Assembly (NCBI RefSeq): GCF_963676685.1
Contig: NC_092353.1
Span: 7,716,207 to 7,780,206, forward strand
Direction: 5' to 3'
Source of the DNA: Mytilus edulis
Taxonomy: Eukaryota; Mollusca; Bivalvia; Mytilida; Mytilidae
Length of the DNA: 64,000 bases
Position numbers and translations under genes: made by a program. The notes beneath the pieces are model-generated. The model made no database searches and was not told where the DNA came from. It worked only from the letters and a program-made list of their open reading frames with translations. This document shows positions 11,489-22,995 of this stretch, piece by piece; the first letter of the stretch is position 1, and each line of letters opens with the position of its first letter.

Positions 11489-14400
11489 GTATTAAGTCTT
11501 TTATTTTAACCTTAAATACATGAAAAAATTGTGAATGGAAATGGGGAATGTGTCAAAGAGACAACAACCCGACAACAGAGTAGACAACAGCCGCAGGCCA
11601 CCAATGTTTGTCTTTTTTGCATACTCATCAATATATCAAAAAGTGTTACATTAATCAATGATGCCTATTGGAATGTACATACGGATAATGTTTTTTAATG
11701 GTATTGAAACATATAAATATTTGATAGACATGAGTAGAAAATTGAAGTATAGGTGAAGGGAAAAGAAATTAAAAAAAAGGGAGGAAACAATTATATTGTA
11801 CATGTTGTAGGCCAGGGCTGATATCCATGTCACTATAAAGGACATAGTTGTAATTAGAATTCTGAAGATCTCTAGGAAATGACAAATTTGATGCTACCGT
11901 TCGTTAAGAGCAAACATTTTCAAAAATCACGCGGTTTAAAGTTGGACGTTCAAATGAAATTATTCTTATAGACCATTGAATTTGATGCAACAACCCCTAA
12001 AGAATTAAAATCAGTGCATACGTTTATGATTGAAAAATTTGAGGAAGACTTTTCTCAATGAATTTCAAAATTACGAAAAATCTCCGGAAAGGACAATTTA
12101 CAGTTGGTATTTTTGTATTGCTTATATTGATCCAACTGTTAAAAGGCTTTATTGCCTAGTACGGTGTCAGAGTTTGCGGGAAGAGTTCTGAAACTATATC
12201 ATGTTTCATATCCAAAGCAAAATATCCTCATGTAGTAAATAAGGTAACAGTTGTATACCGCTGTTCGAAAGTCATTAATCGATTGAGAGAAAATAAATTC
12301 GGCAACTAAAACTGAGAGAAACACATCAACTATAAGAGGAAAACAACGAAACAACAGAAACACTGAAGTGCAACAAAAACCAAAACGACAATGTAACACA
12401 CACAGAAACGAACTATCAGATAACAACTTCAATTTTCATGACTTGGTACAGAACATTTTAAGAAAAAAATTGTGGGTTGAACCTGACTAGCCAAACCACA
12501 CGCTTGTCTGACAATGTTAAAAATAATACTAAGGAATTGTAAAAATAGTTTCCTTATTACATTATTTATTCATCTTTCGCAGGGCAACAATATAACCATG
12601 AATTGACATTAAATCGGGTGCGTGATGCAGGTAAGTTAAGCCAAATAAAAAATAGGTGTGGTTTCCAATTGCCCTATCAACCTGATATGTCGATGTCTTG
12701 ATGTCAGTCACACATACAAACTTCAAGTAGGGGTTTGATTCCAAGGGAAGGCCTATTATAGTTACAAAAGTTAACGGCAAGCTTTTCAATTAATACCAGA
12801 AGTGAACCGAAATCAGTAAACTGGCCAATTCAAACTTAATGAAACAAGCGACAAAAGGAAACAATTTTGGTGAGTCTATTTCAGCAACAGATATAGGAAT
12901 GTAATATAATGAATTATGAATAGGGAACTATCACAGTTGTTGACAGGATCTTTCGGCTTTCAGTCGTCCAAACCCTTATTCTGAACAAAAATACGCGATT
13001 GAAAGTTTTAGTTGCAATTGCTTTAGTATGCGTGTAAGAAGGTCATACATTGTTTAATTTGGTTAAATGAAATTAACGAAATTGTCTATGACTGAAGACT
13101 AATGATAATCTGTTGATCACTATAATACCCTTCACGACATTGTTAGTTTAATTGATGCAGGCACGTGCGCCCAAAAGTTCTAGCGATAATTTTTCATGTC
13201 ACTGTGCTGTGTTGAGAAAGGAAATTATCAGTCACATCAATCACATACTATGCAATGAATTTATAGCTGACTATGCGGTATGGGCTTTGCTCATTGTTGA
13301 AGGCCGTACGGTGATCTATAGTTGTTAATGTCCGTGTCATTTTGGTCTCTTGTGGACAGTTGTCTCATTGGCAATCATACCACATCTTCTTTTATATATA
13401 TATATATATATATATACATCTAATGAAATTGATTGAATCCTGTTTGTATAAAGATAAATATTTCTTTACTTACAGTGAACAGAAATAGGAACCTGGATCT
13501 TCTGCATGAGGAGAAAAGTCATTTCAGTTGTAGAGGACCTGTTTTTAGATGGAAGTATGTCCCAGAATCACTTAGTATACCACCAATGCAGGTAAAATTT
13601 GTAAAACAAAACTATTGATGAGGACGGTCATTGGAAACATATGCGTCATCAACTACCTGTACTTTATTATCATGAGATGAATGCATATGCACTTGTTTCT
13701 ATCCATTATATGTCGACTATCCATATAAAAAGAATGTAGCGAACGATTTTGTTTTAGGTCACCTTCGTCTCCGTGCACATTTTCTAAAATAACTTTAAAT
13801 CGTGCTGATGGTACATTGTCTTGCATCAACAGTTTTTAATGTACTCCTAGACGTGAAGATAATTTATTGTTCAAAATGTGATAATGTGTCTGACCGCACA
13901 AATTGGTATGGTTATTCGCTATGAAATCTGTCCGTTACGGGATAATTAGTCGGCTAGGCCTTTATGATGTCACTCTGTCTGTCTATACGTTTGTTGGTAA
14001 GCACATCTATATATGTCTGTCGTATCAAACATGCCTCAGCTTATTTTTATACTTAATATATTCCATGTGTATACCTATAAGAGGAAGGTAGGCAAATCTT
14101 AAATTTTTTTTCAGAACCCAAACTTCGGGTAACATTTCTGTTATGGCTAAGATTTTTACACAAGTTCTTACATCATTTTGAAGTTATGTTTAAAATTGGT
14201 CCTCAGTGTCGAATAAATAAAAAAAGAGGGACATTTATTGCATGATTGGAGGTTTTCAAATAATAAAAGAAAACGTGGTAGAATATGATTTTAAATTGGT
14301 TAAAAATCTTAAATTTGAGAAGCATTTATTTGCGCTAAAAATTAAACGATAAACGATATAAAGGTATGGAATATCTGTGCAAATCATTTCCTTGTGTGAA

Positions 14401-17400
14401 ATGGGATGTAGTTTTCATATCGATACTAATAAAAGCAAAGTATACATAACTATTAACAAAATTGGTAGTGTTTCTAATCCAATGTTAAATTTGAATCTTT
14501 TCACAGGTTAGCTCTGAGCTGTATAATGATATCATTAAGACAATTTCCTCAAAGCATCTGGTACTTGGACGGCATTGCAGAAATATCTGGTGGCCTGTTA
14601 TATACTGTGTATTAACCATTGCCCTTCCTTCATTTGTTTTTGGAATTGCAATGTGGGCCGTAGGCAACTTTGAAAAAGACATGCAGACAATGATAACTTC
14701 TATCTTGTTTGTAATCCCTGCTGTAGCATTGCTGTGGTTGGCTGGGTGTGGCTGTTCGGAATATTGGGTAATAAAATGTCACTGTGACACTGAAATCAGA
14801 TTTTGTTCTCATATACCGACCTCCGTCATCATTACGAACTTTAAAATTCGGCTGCGACCAGTAGCATTCATATTATCCTGAAAGGTGTACAGCAAACATT
14901 AAAATGATGCATCAATATTCCGAATATTTTAAAAATGTCTTTTGTAAATAGTAGGTGTTCAGACACGAAAATTCTCACATTTTTAAACTTACTGGTCAGA
15001 ATTTCAGCAAAACATTATGCGTGTCAAATGATGAAAAATGTTTAAACAGGACATGAAATTGTTTTCAAAATCTATGATTTGACCTACAGGTCAAGCGTAT
15101 TTGAATGGTATTATCATTCACGACATAAATGCAGTATCAATGGTTTTTTTCTTTCATACGAAATGTGGTAAATCTCTGCCGAAATGAAAAACAAGTTATT
15201 CTTAGGACAGAGTTATAGAAAAAGAAAGGAAAAGAATAAGATCATATGTTTGTAATAAAACATTATAGTAGCATTTGGTTTTGTATAAGGAAAATAAATG
15301 ATAATTTCAAACGTACGGTTTATATATGGCCTTCGGGAATTTTCTTATTTTTATGGAACTTGTTAAAAGGAAATATCGGTCAAATAGTTTGTATTGTAGT
15401 ATCTAAAATAGCATTTCATATTTAATCTTTTTTAACACAGGGGCGACGTGAGATCAAACGCACTTTGCTAGAGATTAACAGAAGACTTCTTCCAAATAAG
15501 GTCATGGTCACTTATAAAAGGCACAGATTGACTGCTTCATTCACTGTATCCTTTGCAGAGACATGATTAAATATATATAATTGACAAAGAGATTTACGGG
15601 TAAAAACAGTAAACAAGTAAGCAAGATATTAGAAAATAAGTTTAATTTAGGTAGAAATAAAGCAAGTCAGCAAGATTTTAGAAAATAAGTTCATTTAGGT
15701 AGAAATCTGACATTTATGCAAACTGAAAACTATATACATTATCATTACAGCTAATTAAGATAAACAATATTTAAATAAAAAATAAGACACGAAGAGAAGC
15801 AGTTTCTGTACAACATCATATCCTTCCAAAATAAATACTGTATATCTTGTACTTTTTTTTCGCTCTGCGCATTTTTCTTAAATAAAATCGTTAGGCCTTA
15901 AATTACTTCCAAGCACAACATTCTAATTAATGACTTACCTTTAGAATTTTCATTTCGATAGTTTATAATTTAATCCAAAAAAAACCCGTGATAACAACGG
16001 TTAAAAATGTGCAATCATGCTTCGAGGAAAAACAGATTTGAACAAAAATATACGGAACATCGAAATTTCATCTTTGCTAGCCAAGGATTACGATACACTC
16101 CCCTCCTCTCCATCCTTGGCGGATTGAGATAGAATTTCGGAGATACTAGGTGATGTTTTTAAAAGGATGCAGTCGTAACGTCGTAACTGAATGCATAACA
16201 TCAAAAACCACATATAACATATTCACATGTAAATGTAGAAAATATAGGTATTCAATTGCGTGCTTATTGTCTTTACACCCAAAACATACGACAATTATAT
16301 TAAATAACAATTTAAATGTTTTTAACAAACTAAAAGAAGTTATTATGCATGTTTCTTGCAAAAATGTTGGAATGTCAACGTATCTTTTTGTTTCCTACTT
16401 CACCAACTTTGTAGACTCTAGACCCTACCTTTTTAGCTCACCGGGCCCGAAGGGCCAAGTGAGTTTTTCTCATCACTTGGCGTCCGTCGTCCGTCTTCTG
16501 TCGTCCGTCGTCCGTCGTTAATTTTTACAAAAAATTTCTCCTCTGAAACTACTGGGCCAAATTTAACCAAACTTGGCCACAATCATCATTGATGTATCTA
16601 GTTTAAAATTTGTGTTGTTTGACCCGGCCAACCAACCAAGATGGCCGCCATGGCTTAAAATAGAACATAGGGGTAAAATGCAGTTTTTGGCTTATAACTC
16701 AAAAACCAAAGCATTTAGAGCAAATCTGACATGGGGGTAAAATTGTTTATCTGGTCAAGATCTATCTGCCCTGAAATTTTCAGATGAATCAGACAACCCA
16801 TTGTTGGGTTGCTGCCCCTAAATTGGTAATTTTAAGGAAATTTTACTGTTTTTGGTTATTATCTTGAATATTATTATAGATGGAGATAAACTGTAAACAG
16901 CAATAATGTTCAGCAAAGTAAGATTTACAAATAAGTCAACGTGACCAAAATGGTCAGTTGACCCCTTTAGGAGTTATTGCCCTTTATAGTCAATTTTCAA
17001 CCATTTTTCGTAAATCTCCATGATCTTTTACAAAAATCTTCTTCTCTGAAACTACCAGGCCAAATTAATCCAAACTTGGCCGCAATCATCATTGATTTAT
17101 CTAGTTTGAAAATTGTGTTTTTTGACCCGGCCAGCCAACCAAGATGGCCGCCACAGCTAAAAATAAAACATGGAGGTTAAATGCAGTTTTTGGTTATTAC
17201 TCAAAAACCAAAGCATTTAGAGCAAATCTGACATGGGGTAAAATTGTTTATCTGGTCAAGATCTATCTGCCCTGAAATTTTAAGATGAATGGGACAACCC
17301 GTTGTTGGGTTGCTGCCCCTGAATTGGTAATTTTAAGGAAATTTTGCTGTTTTTGGATATTATCTTGAATATTATTATGGATAGAGATAAACTGTAAACA

Positions 17401-20400
17401 GCAAAAATGTTCAGCAAAGTACGATTTACAAATAAGTCAACAGGACCAAAATGACCCCTTTATGAGTTATTGCCCTTTATAGTCAATTTTTATCCATTTT
17501 TGAAAATCTTAGTTAACTTTTACAAAAATCTTCTCCTCTGAAACTACTGTGCCAAATTTTACCAAACATAGCCAGAATCATTATTAGGCTATCTCGTTCA
17601 AAAATTGTGTTTTGTGACCGGGCAAACCAACCAAGATGGCCGCTATGGCTAAAAAAAGAACATAGGGGTAAAATGCAGTTTTTGGCTTATAACTCAAAAA
17701 CCAAAGCATTTAGAGCAAATCTGACAGGGTAAAATTGTTTATCTGGTCAAGATCTATCTGCCCTAAAATTTTTAGATGAATCGGACAACTCGTTGTTAGG
17801 TTGCTGCCCCTAAATTGGTAATTTTAAGGAAATTTTGCTGTTTTGGGTTATTATCTTGAATATTATTATAGATAGAGATAAACTGTAAACAGCAATAATG
17901 TACAGCAATTTAAGACTCAAAAATAAGTCAAAATGACCAAAATGGTCAATTGACCCCCTAAGAAGTTATTGTCCTTTATAATCAATTTTTAACAATTTTC
18001 ATAAAATTTGTAATTTTTACTAACATTTTCCACTGAAACTACACGGACAAGTTCATTATAGATAGAGATAATTGTAAGCAGCAAGAATGTTCAGTAAAGG
18101 AAGATGTACAAACACATCACAATCACCTAAACACAATTTTTTCATGAACTGTCTGCTTCCTTTGTTTAATTCACATATGCCAAGGTGAGCGACACAGGCT
18201 CTTTAGAGCCTCTAGTTTTCTTACCTCCGCACTTAAGAGAGTTTAAGTGCTACTATTGGTCAAATATGGTTTATTTGGAATGAGCGTGATTTTTATCGAC
18301 CGTTAGATGGTGCAACATTGTTATCACAAATTTTAGCTTAACCTGCCAAGGGTAGAGAGGAGGGGAGTGGATCGTAACTCTTGGCTATCGAAGATTAAAA
18401 CAAGTAAATTCAACAATATGCATGACTTTCTTTGGACAAATATATTGTTTGAATGTACATTTTGTACATGTGGATTTTTTTTTGTTGAAATCGGAATATC
18501 ACATTTTACCTTATACGGTAAAACATGTAGAATTTATAAAGCCCCATGAATTAAGTTACGATTAATGAGCGAACAGGCGGGCGATCGGGCGGCCGGGTGG
18601 GCGGGCTACAGACTGTTGGTCAGCTGATGGTGGGTGGAGCGTGCGTTGGCATGGGCGACTGCCAAACATTGTCATTTACATAAAAACGCTTTGAAGATTT
18701 TTTTGGCAAATTAAGATATGTTTTGTGACTAACAATTTTCAGAATTTAAGTTTTCTCGTTAATCATTTTTGATGAATTCATCCGTTTCTGTACGAAGGGA
18801 ATGACTAAACTTTTAAAACATTTTTAAAATACATTTTTAATGATAAATGACATTTTGGATTATTTTTATTTTCCTTGGTAAATTGTTTGAAGAAGTTTGG
18901 TAGGTTAACATGGTTTATTTGTTATTCTGTATAAATTATTTTTTTTGTTTCTCTAACAGCCTCTTGTTTAATTACTATGAATGTGGTGTGTCTAGATAAA
19001 CGCTCGGTATTAAGATATTCACAAATATAATGTCTACATATATGCTAAAACGAAAATAGTGCATGGCATGATAGAATTAAATGTATGTCAATTCTAATTG
19101 GAAAACTTTGATCTGTTTACCCTTCTGCTCACTCTTTCGGAGCACATGAGATATGCCTACCCTTCCAAATAAACAGCTATAGTTCACCGTACGACCTTCA
19201 ACAATGAGCAAAGCCCATAACGCAAAGTCAGCTATAAAAAGACCCGAAATGACATATTTGTAAACCATTCAAACAAGAAAACTATAACAGCTTAATTTAT
19301 GCACAAAAAGGAAAGAAAAACAATTATGTTACGCATAAACAAACGACAACCACTAAACTACAGGCTACTGACTTGGGATAGGCAAGTACAGAATATAGCG
19401 AGGTTAAATGTCTATTTTGAATTCAGGCGTTGTTAAAAAAACTGACGTTTCAATTTCAGTTGAAACGTCAATCACGTGAAGCCCATATGTTTAATTTGAA
19501 TTATATTTCGACTTTGAATTCAAAGCTAAGGTACTACATCACTGATCATATTTGAATAACACTTTATATGGCAGTATCTGAAAAGAATTAGAAAAAAATC
19601 CTCACTTTTTCAAAAAAAAAAATAAAAAAAAATGGAAGACTCTGCCGAATAGCACCAGATCATTTGATATTGCAGCTTGTATATGAAAATTCAGATTGGG
19701 AAATTTGAAGTTCTTGGATGAAATTATAAAAATCTTGTGTAAGGAAATACCTCTCCCCCATTTTTCCCGATAAAAACAACTGTTTTTTAGTATACATAAC
19801 ATTTCTCATTTTTCTGTATTGACCATGTCGGTTTTATTCTTGGTCACTTTTTCCATTACTTTAAAAATATATATAAGTAGGAATATTTATGTAATGGTTC
19901 ATGCAAAATACAGTAAATCTAAAATTACATAGATTATACTAAAAATGTAATACTAAAAAAAATTAAGGAATGAATTAAGGGGCAATTACTTCATAAGTAA
20001 GCCGCCTTCCAAAACAAATAACAAATAACCACAACAACAACATATATATAATATTTCCTTAACATAACATCAGATTTGTTTTCTTTTTTATGACATGACA
20101 TCCTGTATAGTAAGTATTTATAATATCTTTGTCTCTGTACAAATATTTTGTTTCATACATATACTTATAAATATAGATTAGTTTCTTGTTTAAGACGTTA
20201 TTCAACTACTGCACTACATATTCTACTTACAAGTAAAATAAATACAAACTTATATCTAATAAATTGTTCAAATAAATTAATTACTTATAGAGTGTCAAAA
20301 CATATTTGGAAGTACTTGATAAATTGCATGCTTATGTTGGTGATTTTGAGTCTGTTAAAAGTTTTGATTTTTATACCCTATATACTACTTTGTCCCATGG

Positions 20401-22960
20401 TCGTCAAAAAATTCAACTACCTGCTTAAAGATTTAAAAAGTCGGAATGTAAATATATATGTTCAAACTCTTTTAGTTATTTTTTTAATAACTGAAAAATT
20501 ATTACACCTGGGTTTTCGTTTTCGATATCACTAAGTAGTCAAAACACTTACTAAATTTTATCAGTGGTACAAGGATGTCATTTGTAAATATAAATCAACA
20601 TCCAGACATCTTATACGTTCAGGTATTTAACATCCAATATTGTATGGTAATATTATTTACAAAGCACGAACATGTCGACTTTCACATTAAAAACTAACCT
20701 CACCTTAAACAGACTTATTCAGAAGGGATATGGTTACATAACTGTTGGCAGCTCATTTAGGATTGCATATTTTGGTATAAATATTGATTCACTCATAGGG
20801 TCTCTGCATCGGAAATAAACACATTTTTCTAAAACCAGTTGCTGGTATGATACGAGTTATGTTCTGCTCATATATTTTATGATGGTATGATACTAAACCC
20901 CTAGCGGGAGGGATTATATTTGATTGTCATACGATGAAGACAAAATCTTTCACTCAGTTTAATTTAGGTCTGGAGCTGGCATATTAGTGACTGCTAGTAG
21001 TTCTTTGTTAAAGTATGAACCATTGTCATTTCGTTTAGTTTCTTTTAAACTGAGTTTTACTGTGCATATTGCTATGTTTCTTTATTCTGCATTAGCTAGA
21101 GGTAAAAAGAGAGGGTTGAGATCTTACAAAACATGTTTTACCCACCGCATTTTTGCGCTTGTCAGGAGCGTCTTGTTTTTGTTAGTCTCGTATGATTTTT
21201 TTATTCTAGTTCATTTATATGTTTTTGAATTTAATGCGACGATCTGCACTTTGGTCAGGTTCTTGTCTCATTGACAGAAACCCCATTTCCATTCTCAATT
21301 GTACAACATATACATATATATATATATTTTTAACTTATATATAAATGTTACGGCATCAACACTAGACAGGTATAAACGATATCCATTTATTTATACACAA
21401 AACACATACTTAAAAAGAAAAGGCAGTTCGAAAATTGTTGGTTTTTTGCAATGTTATGAAAAAGTAAATTGAATTTCTGTCCGGTGAACTATTATCTATT
21501 TTATCCAATTGAAATTATATTATCTTGCATTATATCACATGATTTGAATTATACATGCATGTACTGGTATATGCATATAAACACTAATTTCTTTCGATAA
21601 CAAACACATATTAAAGGGACTAGATTGTTTTTGGTCCATTTGTAAGCTTAGTGTTCAGGAAATTACAAATCGTTTTACCCAAACAAAAGATTGTCTTTTC
21701 ACCTAAGTATTAAAATCTGTTTTGTCAACTCTTTATTTAAGATATTTCAATTTCAACAAATATTTTCAATAATATTTTGTTTTCATTAATGTGTTGATAA
21801 GAGACATGTCTTGCTTGTTGGTAAAAAAATATAGAACAATATTGCTGGTCTATGACCTAAGGGATAGGGTCTAAACAAATAGTTAAACTGATAGTACAGT
21901 TAGTATTGTATATTCTTTACCCCACTGAATCCATAACCCTGCTGTTGAATATCAATCAACGCGGATTTCATCAGCTCAGTAGTCGCTACTTCGATATTGA
22001 CATGATCGATAAAAAATCTTTCTAAATTCTAATTCAAATTGAACCTGATTAAGAAACTGTAGTGTATGGTTTTCGAGGGCTGGCCCATTCCTGCTGTTTT
22101 GATTGAAATATTATTAGTACTGGACAAACGTATACTTATTTTTTGTAGAATCACTTGGCATCAGAACTACACAACAAAAGAATCCGTGAAAATCAAAACC
22201 GTGAAATGGTTGCTCTTAATACGAATGACGATGCCGATGACGATGACGCACTTTTAGATAATACAATTGAGGATTCAGTAACAAGTGATGTACAGGTATG
22301 GACATACATATATATAGTAAAAATATCGTAATTACTATATATATATATATGCAATGATGTCATCATTCACTACCTATAAACTAAAAACAATGTAGTGTGT
22401 TTGCAAGGTACTCCTATATGCCACCATACATCCAGAATTGTGTAATAGACCGAGGTCAAGATTACGAGAAAAGGCGTCACTCGACTAACGAAAACTATAT
22501 GTCATAGCCTAGTGTCCCGTGCTTTAATCGAATTGTAATTGTTTGATAATACATTTTGATAAATAGATTCTGTACACCAGTTTTGTTAGAATTTTTTTTA
22601 TAATTTTGATACATATAACATAATATACATCGTCTCGAATTAAGCGCAGAAATGTTCGATCTGAAAATGTTTTGTTCCTTCCTCAGACGAATTCGACCCC
22701 TGAATATGATGCATCGCGGCACCACCGAATCACTGTGACAAATACGGTTAAAATGTGAAAATATGGGTTACAGCAGTGAAGCTTGCGTTAATCCTAATCA
22801 ATATAAACATTCAAAATACTATATTAACAAAGTAAAACAAAATGATACGCACAAAAGCAAATGAGCGAAAATGAGATTTATTTTACACATGTGACTGAAT
22901 ATGATTTTTATACGACCGCAAAATTTGAAAAAAATTTCGTCGTATATTGCTATCACGTTG

Positions 22961-22995
<35 letters not shown>

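Larger units (their letters stand above)
15546..22148 (+). other. U12-type intron 5 of gene A
   Basis: The donor GTATCCTTT matches the U12-type (minor spliceosome) consensus RTATCCTTT at all nine positions and is a poor U2-type donor. The intron ends AG at 22147-22148. The branch-site candidate is weak: ACTTATT about 10-14 bases before the acceptor, against the consensus CCTTAAC. Gene B has the same nine-base donor at 43928. At 6.6 kb it is the longest intron of either gene and contains a nested transposon (16070-18396), two other repeats and a reverse-transcriptase relic. Confidence 0.75.

Noticed and set aside
16977..17180. 67-codon frame, and similar ones at 23560-23769 and 63367-63582
   Set aside because: All lie inside dispersed noncoding elements whose other units do not keep the frame.
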